Positions 20,365 through 29,144 of a stretch of 64,000 nt of DNA are shown here, one piece after another. The stretch comes from Chrysophaeum taylorii (lineage: Eukaryota; Sar; Pelagophyceae; Pelagomonadales; Pelagomonadaceae). Positions within the stretch are counted from its first letter, which is position 1; every line of letters starts with the position of its first letter. The notes beneath the pieces are model-generated. The model saw only the letters and a program-made list of their open reading frames with translations, was not told the DNA's origin and made no database searches. The position numbers were made by a program, and so were the translations under genes. The stretch is from the NCBI GenBank assembly GCA_029834535.1, contig JAQMWT010000122.1, forward strand, positions 62,001 through 126,000. Direction: 5' to 3'.

Positions 20365-22358
20365 ATGACTAGCGACAGAAACGGTGAAAGAAGGTTCCCC
20401 TTGTCGTATCCTTCTTCACATTCTTTCGTAAGTTCGTTGATCGTAGAGACGTTCAACTCATCTTCGTACCTAACGATATCACCAATCGCAAGGGCTTCGC
20501 CTTGAGTGACGATCGTCGGCACTTCTTCCGTGGCAGTAACTGCCACCCGAGCAGCGGACCGGTCGCGCTCTTCGCAAGAAGAACACATTCCTTCGACAAC
20601 TCCCAACTGCTCGTTCTCAGCAAACGTAGCGACGAAAACCTGTCCTTTTTCCATAGGCTTCGACAAAATAACCGGTAGATTGTACGTTCGACCGGGCTCG
20701 ATTTGAATCGTGCGCGCGGCATAAGCGATTACTTCGCGCGCGTCTTCTCCCGGAGCTGGGGAGAATTTGGTCGTAGCATGTCCCCGCGTAGCCATGGCTA
20801 CCGTACGTTCCGGCGGCGGGCTTCGGAGATCTTTAATCGTGCTCAAACGAGCATAAACTCGAGTCTTGACCAGGTCGAGACTCTGCCGAAAGGCATCGTG
20901 TTGATGATTGTAAATCGGTACGGTTATCGGATTCCGATCGTAAATAGACCGAAAGGTCACGATTGGTGCATCGACTCGTTCATCCTTAACTTTAATCTTC
21001 TTGCGCCCGTAGACGACTTGGGTTCGACAAAAACAGATCCGATCATGGGGAAAATCCACGATGGCTCCTAAAACTCGTATATCGCGCCCTCCCAACAGGA
21101 ACAGATAATTCGTATCGGCTACAATAGCAACAATGGGAGCGGCAAAGTCATCGGCGAAAGCGACCCGAAGGGCGATCCAACGATGGATCGTCGTCGTATT
21201 CAATCCTGATCCGTACAGCTTGCGCTTAATCGGAAGTTCGCCTTCATCGAAAATCAACTGATCTTTGGTCAACTTTTTGACCATTTCTCGGCAAATATAA
21301 GAAACATCTGCCATTCCATCGACACCAATGGTCGTCGAGAATTTCGGTCCGTCACGATTCCTGTAGATGTGACAGGCTATAAACGTTAAAGTACCCGTAT
21401 CTAAACAACTGAGGGTAATCAAATCATCTTCGATCGTCTTGCCATCTCGCGGCGTCAACGAAGTGTGAGCACATCGGGCTCTGAATCGCTCATCTCCGGG
21501 GTTGGGCATCGATACCGCGGCTTGAGCTTTCGTATTATCTGTTGTTGGCGTCTTCGCCATAACGCTCGCGGCAGCCTCTTTATCTGGCGGCTTCCGCTCT
21601 TCCTCCAAGACAATCTCAGAGGGAATCAGTGCTGGTAGGGGATCCTGGTCTTCGTAGTTCACGGAAGCAAAGGACCCCTCCCATAAATCATTCATTTCGT
21701 CTTTCCAGAATGCATCTGTAAATTCATTCGTCGCCTGCTGATCCTCATCAGCATCGGCGATCGGTTCCGTGTCAGCTGCGGCTTTGAGTCTGCAGCTGCG
21801 CGGTTGTTCTGGTGGCTTCTTTAGCAAGAAATTCCGAGCTTTCGTCCACCAATCCTGCAGGTTCCACGTCGGCTCGTCTTCGTCCCGCTTGAGAACGCTG
21901 CTTATCTTCTTCATAAATCTATCCTTTTCTTCCGGCGGCGTATCCGTGTCTCGATCCGTAGTAATCGAAACCGTTTCGGGATCCGCAGGAAAAGATGGCG
22001 TCGTCCCCGACGTCAACTCTGTCGTAAAATCGTCGTCTGCAATACTCGCGCTGGTCATCGTCTCGTCAGTCGAATGCGCGCACGAGCTATCACTGCAGAA
22101 ATTCATGTCTGGCTCACAGCCAGTTCGGTCGCCAGCGGTCGTCTCTGGAGGGTCCAAAGATAAGCCGATGGCATCGAGGGCTTCCTCATCAAAAATAAAC
22201 GGTGGGTCGTCCAGGGACGACTCGTCAAATAACGTTAACGCACACTGGTTCACAAGTGTAGGCTTCTTCATCTTCCGAATCTGAATCGCCTTTCCAGTAT
22301 CGTGTAGCTTCAAGTTCCTCGCTCGAATCTTCGAGCTCATCGCTCGACATCTGCTCAT
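20361..22358 (-). CDS. Retropepsin-like protease ORF
   Basis: About 665 codons, open upstream into the end of gag. The first 280 residues are acidic and low complexity. A retroviral-type aspartic protease follows: TFIACHIY (first strand), then TTIGVDGMADVSYIC in place of the usual IDSGAxxxFI, and LFLLGGRDIRVLGAIVDF, equivalent to the ILGxDxL flap-side motif. The catalytic Asp is there, but the Ser/Thr-Gly after it is replaced by Gly-Met, which is odd. A second strand-rich region (RTYNLPVILSKPM..GQVFVATFAEN) follows. Ends TGA at 20363-20361. Frame relative to gag is +1; relative to the methyltransferase start it is -1. Confidence 0.7.
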   Translation of the reverse strand: MSRCRAMSSKIRARNLKLHDTGKAIQIRKMKKPTLVNQCALTLFDESSLDDPPFIFDEEALDAIGLSLDPPETTAGDRTGCEPDMNFCSDSSCAHSTDETMTSASIADDDFTTELTSGTTPSFPADPETVSITTDRDTDTPPEEKDRFMKKISSVLKRDEDEPTWNLQDWWTKARNFLLKKPPEQPRSCRLKAAADTEPIADADEDQQATNEFTDAFWKDEMNDLWEGSFASVNYEDQDPLPALIPSEIVLEEERKPPDKEAAASVMAKTPTTDNTKAQAAVSMPNPGDERFRARCAHTSLTPRDGKTIEDDLITLSCLDTGTLTFIACHIYRNRDGPKFSTTIGVDGMADVSYICREMVKKLTKDQLIFDEGELPIKRKLYGSGLNTTTIHRWIALRVAFADDFAAPIVAIVADTNYLFLLGGRDIRVLGAIVDFPHDRICFCRTQVVYGRKKIKVKDERVDAPIVTFRSIYDRNPITVPIYNHQHDAFRQSLDLVKTRVYARLSTIKDLRSPPPERTVAMATRGHATTKFSPAPGEDAREVIAYAARTIQIEPGRTYNLPVILSKPMEKGQVFVATFAENEQLGVVEGMCSSCEERDRSAARVAVTATEEVPTIVTQGEALAIGDIVRYEDELNVSTINELTKECEEGYDKGNLLSPFLSLVI

Positions 22359-24639
22359 AAATCTGTGCCAAAGACCGACGATTGGTCAGCACGTCGTTGG
22401 GTGGCTCGTCCATCGGTGGGCGAGCAAGATCTTCGAATGCGGCCGCGGCAAGGGCGTCGGCTGCGTCGTCGGTGCGGGTGTCCGTGTTCGGGTACACCGT
22501 CACTCCTAATGGTAACTGTTGACCGCAAGGGGTCGTAAATGTGAACGTTGCAGACGACTGTCCCGAGTCTTCTCGGTAACGACCATCGTCCGAATCTCGA
22601 TCGCGAGATCTTCGTCGCCGGCGGCGGCGTGAATGTCGGCTGGAGCTCCTGCTATCTTTCCGTCGGCGCTGGCACGAGCTACTACGGCTCTTGTCGTGGC
22701 GTCGGGGGCTCCTGCTATCTCGACGGCCTGTTCGTGTCGAAGACGATCGGCCGCGTCTATCTGTTAAGTGCTGCACGGTACTCATAACCGTGGTTAGCTG
22801 CGTGCTCATATCATTGAGTCTGCTCTGAATATCGTGAGCAGCGCTCGAACCGAAGGTGGCATTAGAACTACCGTCGTCACGCGAATGATTATCTTTCCTT
22901 TGTCGGCTCTCCCATCGTCCTCGCGAAATGGGCTTTCTGCCGTCTTTGATGTATTGGCACATCGCTACATAGTAGTCGTCGGGCTCGCGGTTGCAAATGA
23001 CGCGGTTCCCGTGTTCGTCTTTGTCGTGGGTCGCTAAGAAAAACCCACAGTCCTCGCACGTCCTCTCGAACCACTTTTTTGGATTCTCTTCGAGGCGTAA
23101 GGCTTCATATTTCGTCGTTTTCTCTTTCGTTCCCGAGACGAGAGCTCGTCCTCCGCGTCCAGGCGGCGGCTTCTGCGGTTTCCCGCTCGAGGGGTTCATC
23201 GAGTTTCGGCTGGTCTTCTCCGCCATTGCTGTTGCGAAGTCGTTTTCGAGCCGCGTAATCAGCGACAACGTAGACGTAAACGTCTTATACGTCATCGGGT
23301 GTCCGCTGCGCATCGTTCGCACGCGGGATTTCAATTCGCTGGACTCCAGTCCACGTATCAAGTAAGAGATGATCTCCACGTCGTTGAGATCTCGGTTGGC
23401 CACGGAACAGTATGCCATGGCTTCTTGCTGAAATTTAATGCAATATGTATGCACGTGACGTTCTCCCGAGCGTTTCGGAACGGTCGCTTGGGTCGTGCAT
23501 TGTAACTTTCGTAATGATTCCTCTGCCGTCACCGGCAGCGGACAACTCTCTCGGAAATATTTCAAAATCTTGAGGCAATACTTCTCGTTCAATCGTCGTA
23601 TCCGTCGTACCACGGAACCGTACTCCTCATCGTCGATATCCCGACATAAATAGAAAGACGCTGGGTGATCGAGGTCTTTACACAGGTCTTCATATTTCTT
23701 TAAGTGTTCTCGAAAAATCGGTGCGACCGTGTCGCGTAGGGTCGCGGGAAGCAGATATCGGAATTTCTCCAAGCTGAAATGGTCTTCGGCTAATGTACGC
23801 ATCACCGCACCCGCATCTAAATCGAACTGGTCCTGATCGCGTCCATCGAGAACCAGTTTAAAAGTTTCGGTTTTTAATCCAGAGGTTGATCGCCGCTCCT
23901 TGTTGCGATCGTGTTTAGCTAACGCGCTCGCGAGTCGATCCGTAAAACCCATCAAGAACTCCTGGGTGTCGATCTTTCCGGTTCCGCGCGTCTCCTCCTT
24001 TTCTTCGTCATCATCGTCTTCATAGCGCGGCTTTCTAGCTTTCGCGCGTGATCGTGTAGTCGGCGGCTCTTCCTCAGCTCGGGACTCCGGGCTGCTCGCT
24101 CGCCTTGATCGACTCGGCGTACGTAACTCGTCTCTTTCACGGGTCAACGAGCTTATTCGTTCCTGGAAGGCGTCCGTTCGAGCGTTGGCCCGGCGCAGTT
24201 GCTCTTTTAATTCTTCGTTCTCCTTCCGTTGTAGCCGTTCTTTTCGTTCGTTCTCTTCCCCTATTTGTTTTAAAAGTCGTTCTTGCGCGCGTTCGTTCTC
24301 TTCGCGTAATGCCCGCAAGTGAGCCTCGTAGAACTCATTCATTGTCGTTGCATCCGGGGGTTCTGCACGCGTTGACGGAGCTGTCGATCGTCCTCCCGCC
24401 GGTCTCTCCGTGGGCTTGCCGTCGTTGTAGTTTAGCTCTTCTTCCTCGTCAACTTCTGTATCGTGCTCTTCTTCATCGTCATCATTATCATCATCATCAT
24501 TCCGCTCGTTCGTCTCATCCTGACGGCTTGGCGGTTCTTCATATCGTAGCTGCTCGACGGCAGCATCATCGTCTTCCATATCGGCTCTGGCTCGTTCTAA
24601 TCGGCCGAGATCAGAGCGGGTCCAAAATGATTGAGTCAT
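22225..24639 (-). CDS. Gag-like structural protein
   Basis: 804 residues, ATG at 24639. Acidic N-terminus (Asp/Glu runs), a coiled coil at about 110-175, basic linker, a retrotrans_gag-like helical core at about 270-470 (FYLCRDIDDEEYGSVVRRI; CIKFQQEAMAYC; EIISYLIRGLESSELKSRV), then CEDCGFF..HDKDEHGNRVIC, a Cys/His cluster unlike the usual CCHC knuckle. An Arg/Ser-rich block (about 640-700) could bind RNA. This matches the plan of Ty3/Gypsy Gag with an enlarged N-terminus. The stop TGA at 22227-22225 is inside the protease frame. Confidence 0.8.
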   Translation of the reverse strand: MTQSFWTRSDLGRLERARADMEDDDAAVEQLRYEEPPSRQDETNERNDDDDNDDDEEEHDTEVDEEEELNYNDGKPTERPAGGRSTAPSTRAEPPDATTMNEFYEAHLRALREENERAQERLLKQIGEENERKERLQRKENEELKEQLRRANARTDAFQERISSLTRERDELRTPSRSRRASSPESRAEEEPPTTRSRAKARKPRYEDDDDEEKEETRGTGKIDTQEFLMGFTDRLASALAKHDRNKERRSTSGLKTETFKLVLDGRDQDQFDLDAGAVMRTLAEDHFSLEKFRYLLPATLRDTVAPIFREHLKKYEDLCKDLDHPASFYLCRDIDDEEYGSVVRRIRRLNEKYCLKILKYFRESCPLPVTAEESLRKLQCTTQATVPKRSGERHVHTYCIKFQQEAMAYCSVANRDLNDVEIISYLIRGLESSELKSRVRTMRSGHPMTYKTFTSTLSLITRLENDFATAMAEKTSRNSMNPSSGKPQKPPPGRGGRALVSGTKEKTTKYEALRLEENPKKWFERTCEDCGFFLATHDKDEHGNRVICNREPDDYYVAMCQYIKDGRKPISRGRWESRQRKDNHSRDDGSSNATFGSSAAHDIQSRLNDMSTQLTTVMSTVQHLTDRRGRSSSTRTGRRDSRSPRRHDKSRSSSCQRRRKDSRSSSRHSRRRRRRRSRDRDSDDGRYREDSGQSSATFTFTTPCGQQLPLGVTVYPNTDTRTDDAADALAAAAFEDLARPPMDEPPNDVLTNRRSLAQIYEQMSSDELEDSSEELEATRYWKGDSDSEDEEAYTCEPVCVNVI

Positions 24640-25022
24640 CGTCGTTCTCGTGCTCCTTCGGCTCCGGAACTTCTAATCGTCCACGACACGCGTAATATCG
24701 TCGTTGCGTGCGTCTTCCACCGACAAATCTATCCGTACGGTGGGCGGCAGAACTCGTCTCTGCCCGGCAAACAATGCCTTATCCGTGAGTTGCGATCTCA
24801 CTCCGCTCGCCTGCGGCAGCGGTACCCGGTTGCGCGTCGGTTAGCACCAAATCGCGCGTCGTCACTTCCGACGACTAACGTATCCGGCCGGGAACTTTCC
24901 CACGGCAATGGTCCTTCTGGAATTCCTTGTCGGCGCGCTTGATCAGGGCGCGCACGGCTTGTCCGGACCGTGTAGAGAATGCAAGATGCACTAGTTCGTT
25001 GCGACCGATATAGTCGCTCGAA

Positions 25023-25040
25023 TCTCGTATTCCTCCACCA
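25023..25040 (-). other. Candidate primer binding site
   Basis: Two bases inside the 5' LTR the minus strand reads TGGTGGAGGAATACGAGA, starting with TGG (complement of the tRNA CCA end). Bases beyond continue TTCGAGCG, resembling the complement of a tRNA T-loop. Which tRNA is used cannot be told here. Confidence 0.5.
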
Positions 25041-25042
25041 CC

Positions 25043-25378
25043 TGTGGCGTAAGGAGAATTTTAGGGGCTACCTGGCGTGCCTTCGAATCCTGGCTCGCCG
25101 ATCGCGTCCGTGCCCTTGGTGGGATCACTGGACGAGGATGGCCGTTCTCCCGCCACGCGACCACAAACAACTCCTGCGCCTGGTCCTCTCAACTTGAGGA
25201 TCGGCTGTTGCTTTATGATCAAAGATAATCGAAATCAGAAATCAGGGTGACACATGTCACGGAAAAGGAAGATGATGTCATAGAAAACTCTGACATCATC
25301 GGAACGGAGTAGGGTGCCCCTGAAAAGGGGGGGCCCTAGAAGAGGGGTAAGCCTTTGGAGGCGGGAGTTGCCGCCACA
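25043..25378 (-). repeat. 5' LTR of the retrotransposon
   Basis: 336 bp, no difference found by eye from 14907-15242. Should carry the promoter for the minus-strand transcript. Confidence 0.95.
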
Positions 25379-25383
25379 GCATG
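25379..25383. repeat. Target site duplication (right), GCATG
   Basis: Second copy of the 5-bp duplication, directly after the ACA end of the right LTR. Confidence 0.9.
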
Positions 25384-25522
25384 GAGACAAGCCGGATGAT
25401 CACTCTCCGCCGACTCACCTGTCGGCGCTCCTCGTCTACAGACCCCCGCGATTCTGGACCCGTTCCTGTCGGTCCAGCCTGGCTCCCGTGCTCTGGAGAG
25501 GTCTGAAGTTACTTAGTTAGTT
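25384..25522 (+). repeat. Dispersed repeat family A, copy 2 (right part)
   Basis: Continuation of the family A copy interrupted at 14906: GAGACAAGCCGGATGATCAC through CCTGTCGGTCCAGCCTGG to the 3' end CTGAAGTTACTTAGTTAG. Confidence 0.85.
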
Positions 25523-25544
25523 TGTCAATTAAAAGTCCTTGCGT

Positions 25545-25740
25545 ACGACTTACGGGCGGGGCCCGTCCTCTCTTCGCCTGCCCCGCGGCTCGGCCATGAC
25601 CCCCGCCTTTCAGGCAGCCCTCACGGCTTAACCCCGGTCGCCTGAACGGGACACCCCCATCCACCTTCCTGGCACATCCCTCATGTCTCCACACAACGCA
25701 CAAAAGCCCTCAAGCCCCTGCGCGCACACCCCCCCTCTGC
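25545..25740 (+). repeat. Dispersed repeat family B, copy 2
   Basis: Contains CTTACGGGCGGGGCCCGTCC, CTTCGCCTGCCCCGCGGCTC and a CA-rich 3' part. Lies between the family A 3' end and the PH-WW gene. Confidence 0.7.
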
Positions 25741-25849
25741 GCCGTCGACCTTTAACAACCCTAGCACCCACACAAGCACCCCCCCCCCTCTTAGCATTTG
25801 ACCTTTAAAAACCCTTGCCTACGGCGTATCCTTTTTGATCCCTATCCGG

Positions 25850-26851
25850 ATGGATCGCGATTATGTTGTGTGCTCGGGGTACCTGCACAAGAAAGGCGGA
25901 GGATCCTCAATCCTGGGACGACGTAGTTGGCGACGGCGATTTTTCGAATTGTGGCCGGAAACGGTGGCGCCTGAGCAACAGAATGTGAGCTTGGGTCCCG
26001 CTCTCATGTACTATAAGCGGCACGGCGTCCCGTCGCAGCCTCCCTTGGGCTCAATCCTGCTTGATGGCTACGATAAAGTGTCGTGGTACGAGCGAAAGGA
26101 GCATCCAAACCAATTTTTTTTCGAGCTTGTCCACGAGGTCCGGCGCCCTCGGACGTTTTGGGCGCACACTTCGGAGGAGCGACAGCAATGGACTGAGGCG
26201 ATCACCGCCGCGGTAAAATATCATGGAGAATCTGTCACCGAGGACCAACGCCTCGCCATTCAACACGCTTTGAGCACGGATGACGAGGAGCTGCCCGAGC
26301 CACCGCAGTGCTCATTACACAGTTTCCCGCCCTCTGTCCCAGAGGATAATGAAGAAGAAGAGGAAGAAAAAGGCGACTGGCCTAAGGAACGACCCGCAAT
26401 CTCGCTAGATGTCGCAAAGATCTCCAGGAAGATGCAGAAGCAAAGGAACCGCGTCCACACCCGCGAGTATCGCAATCGGGCTCGTGCGCTCCAAAATGCC
26501 AAATGTTCTCAAGACACATCGGAGATGAGTCCCGTCCACGACCGCGCGCCCTTCGTTAAGGGGCGAAATCTCAATACGCATCACACTCCAAAAAATGCGA
26601 TGTCTCTTGCGGATCAGCCTGCTGTGCGGGCAGACATAACCTCAGACACTCCGGTGAAAGGGAGGCTCAAATCTGTCGATGGAAGCACGACTTTATACCC
26701 CACGACAAGAGATTCCTGGTATTCTTCTGCCGATCCGCACTCGGGACATCCTTTTTACGTCAACGTGCACACTGGCATGTCTAGCTGGACGCTCCCGTCT
26801 GCCGAAACGAAAACGGGAGACACCTCCATATGGCACACGAGGCCCAGTTAA
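25850..26851 (+). CDS. PH and WW domain protein
   Basis: 333 residues from the ATG at 25850 (a TTG five codons upstream is rejected). Residues about 5-130 form a PH domain: VCSGYLHKKGG, WRRRFFEL, YYKRHG, PLGSILLDGYDKV, FFFELVHEVRRPRTFWAHT and the C-terminal helix Trp in EERQQWTEAITAA. A charged linker with an acidic run (EEEEEEKGDW) and a basic segment follows. Near the C-terminus, DSWYSSADPHSGHPFYVNVHT with GMSSWTLP fits a WW domain, with two Trp and the YVN core. PH domains bind phosphoinositides; WW domains bind proline motifs. Role is probably that of a membrane-associated adaptor. Single exon; the promoter region overlaps a family B repeat. Confidence 0.8.
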   Translation: MDRDYVVCSGYLHKKGGGSSILGRRSWRRRFFELWPETVAPEQQNVSLGPALMYYKRHGVPSQPPLGSILLDGYDKVSWYERKEHPNQFFFELVHEVRRPRTFWAHTSEERQQWTEAITAAVKYHGESVTEDQRLAIQHALSTDDEELPEPPQCSLHSFPPSVPEDNEEEEEEKGDWPKERPAISLDVAKISRKMQKQRNRVHTREYRNRARALQNAKCSQDTSEMSPVHDRAPFVKGRNLNTHHTPKNAMSLADQPAVRADITSDTPVKGRLKSVDGSTTLYPTTRDSWYSSADPHSGHPFYVNVHTGMSSWTLPSAETKTGDTSIWHTRPS

Positions 26852-27164
26852 ATCCGTGTTTTAGAACCAATCTCCCCTAGCGGCTGTCGAGGTGAATCTG
26901 AAATAGCGTCACATTCCCATCGTCGTTGGATCTGCGTTCATTAACTGGTCTTAGAAAGTTCATTAGGCCGCCGACTGCCTCATGACCATACTGCTGACTG
27001 GTAATCAGGACAAGTAGGTGGCGCCTCGAGACACCAACGTGTGTGTGTCGTAACATCAGCTTCGATACGGTGGCGCCGATAACTAACTTCGTGTCTATTC
27101 CAGCCTTTTTGCGATCCATCATTCTGGCTCTGGGGCGAAGAGTTGCCTGCCGTGATAATAACTA

Positions 27165-27500
27165 ACTTCAGACCTCTCCCGAGCATGCGAGCCATGCCGG
27201 ACCGGCAGGAGCCGGTACGGAATCACGGAGGAAAAGCACGCAGTTGGGGCAGAGGCGAGGGACGAGGACGGGCTTGTTGATGGTGGACCGCCACTGCGCG
27301 CGGTCTTGTGCGAGGTCGTGCAAAAGCGTCGCAGGCCGCGGACGTGTTGGTCCACGAACAATCGACCTGTCCGTCGCGTTCTGCCCAACCGAGCGAACCC
27401 CATCCCAGCGCGGACTTTCCGGGTGCTAACCGGCCAGCCCGGGAGGCGAGCAGGCACCGTCTCACTCCGGGACGGCCGGGCCGCCGCAGGGAGCCATGAT
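27165..27500 (-). repeat. Dispersed repeat family A, alternative middle, copy 3
   Basis: On the minus strand it starts GCTCCCTGCGGCGGC, passes CTCGCCTCCCGGGCTGGCCG and AGTCCGCGCTGGGATGGGG (shared with family A 5' part), has a middle block (CAGGTCGATTGTTCGTGG, ACCGCGCGCAGTGG) absent from copies 1, 2 and 6, and ends CATGCTCGGGAGAGGTCTG AAGTTAGTT. Copies at 34560, 50010 and 62998 share this middle. Confidence 0.85.
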
Positions 27501-27989
27501 AATAAAGAAGCAGCTATTCCCCCGAGACTTTTTGTCTCGTTAGGTGAAACTGAACTCCGGACGGCACTACAATTTTTCATACTCTTCAGCGCTATCATCG
27601 CCGTCCGCCTCTAGCCCATAAACTGCCATTCGGCTAATGTACATTGACACCATCAGAGCTGTCAACAGCCTCGTAGTCGCCGTCGCTGAACGCCCCCTAC
27701 CCACCCACTTCGCCGCTGTGTAAAAGAGCACAATTACCGACGCACCTCGAGACCCGCACACACAACCTGCTAACTGGAATCAGATAAAAAGCCCCCTAGA
27801 CGCGCATACAGCGAAATATGATGATCGAACCGAACTCGAAAGCAGTCTCCGATTTCGCGATTCCCCTGCATTCATTTAATTATGTAATGATTATTCTGGT
27901 TCGCAATTCCCGGGCTCAAAGCGCCAGAATGGATGAACGCAAAGGGAAAGGATTGAAGCTAGAATACAAAGAAAGGCAGTAGAAGTAGG

Positions 27990-28902
27990 AAGAACGGAGT
28001 AGGGCAAGAAGGAGTGACGCAAGGAGCTCTAGAAGAGGTCAAGGGAAAAGGAAATAATAAGGGGGAGTAGCGGCAGGCATGGTTATGAAGAAAGGTACGA
28101 TAAGACGACGGTAAAAGACGGTCGCAGCATGATGCCAGACCTCCCAAACAGGCCTCCAAAATTAGGTCCGGGCGAGGCGGCCAAATGTTGCGAGGACACA
28201 AGGTAACCAGGCGTCATCAGCATCTACGTCACACGTAACAAGGATGTCAATAAGCTCCGCCGGCAAACGACCGCGCACGAAGTCATAAGCAGCGTCGGTG
28301 CCATATGCAACGGGAAGGTCGCGGTCGTAAATCAAGAGTAAAGAAGTTTAGGAATCAGAGAGACGCGACTTCAACCAGTCTTGTAAAGTCATCCTTGCGA
28401 GGACGAGAGGATGGAGCAACAGAGTAGAATTATAACTCTGTCTCGCCTTCGAGAGAGGATGGGGAAGCGACTTGGAAGAACCTGGGCGGAGACAACAACG
28501 ACACCTTTGATCAGGGACAACAAATCCGCAGGCAGCAGCGCGCTGTCGGGTGGTTCATTGCGCCATGAGGAACTCAAAATGCATGGCACGCGTCATGAAT
28601 CACTTGCACGGCTCGACAAAAGATGTCCGGAAGAGCACAGTGAGAGGATCGACATCCGCAAGCGCATATGCACGAAGGCGCGCATTTTCCAAGCCGCGTC
28701 GGCAAAGTGGATCAAACCCCTTCAAACAGACCGCACAGCTGGAAAGTGACAAACCAACGTCAGTCATGGGCCAAATGCGTGCAAGGAGGTTCATCTGCAC
28801 CCGCTCCACACTGGCAACTCGCCGCAAGGCTATCAGAAAGATGTCGTGGAGACTCGACAATGGTGAACTGGGGAGAAGATTTGCGGCGTTCCAGATGGCC
28901 AC
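27990..28902 (-). pseudogene. Possible decayed protein-coding sequence
   Basis: Minus-strand fragments in different frames read like protein: IFLIALRRVASVERVQMN with ENARLRAYALADVDPLTVLF (28,850-28,600), DSALLPADLLSLIKG (about 28,540) and AYDFVRGRLPAELIDILVTC with DADDAWLPCVLATFGRLA (about 28,290-28,170). No family recognised. Stops and frame changes separate them, so this is either a decayed gene or exons whose introns I cannot place. Confidence 0.3.
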
Positions 28903-29144
28903 GCACCCGCTTGATTTATTTACAGTTGTTGCTTCGGTTTCAAGTAGGTTTTATGTACGCCAACATAGACAAAGACGCTCAAGCTCTACGAAAGCCTTCC
29001 TATCTTCACGGGCGCGGCGGGCGGAGAACGCAACTGAACTTGGTGCAAAACCACCGTGACTGCGTGTGCATAGGTTCAAAAATAGGGTAAACGTTACGGT
29101 GACGAGGTCTGTAGGTCCGGGACGCGAGTAGACGAGCTGTGTCC

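Larger units (their letters stand above)
14907..25378 (-). mobile_element. Ty3/Gypsy LTR retrotransposon with a captured cytosine-5 DNA methyltransferase
   Basis: 10,472-bp element read on the minus strand. Order from its 5' end: LTR (25378-25043), primer binding site, Gag-like ORF (24639-22225), protease ORF (22358-20361), C5-methyltransferase region (20364-19167), linker, RT-RNase H-integrase ORF (18900-15283), short polypurine tract, LTR (15242-14907). RT before RNase H before integrase places it in Ty3/Gypsy. The LTRs start TGT and end ACA on each strand and look identical by eye over 336 bp, so insertion is recent or the copy was homogenised. It sits inside a family A repeat with a GCATG duplication. 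Gag and protease frames overlap by 134 bp with a shift. Further frame changes flank and interrupt the methyltransferase and linker. Confidence 0.95.
26852..29144. other. Gene-poor region with repeat and decayed coding sequence
   Basis: 2.3 kb with no intact gene that I recognise. Holds a minus-oriented family A copy (27165-27500), and coding-like minus-strand sequence at about 27,990-28,900 listed separately. Confidence 0.45.

Noticed and set aside
27119-27598. Open frames across 27,119-27,614 on both strands
   Set aside because: They lie in a dispersed family A repeat and recur, broken differently, in its other copies.
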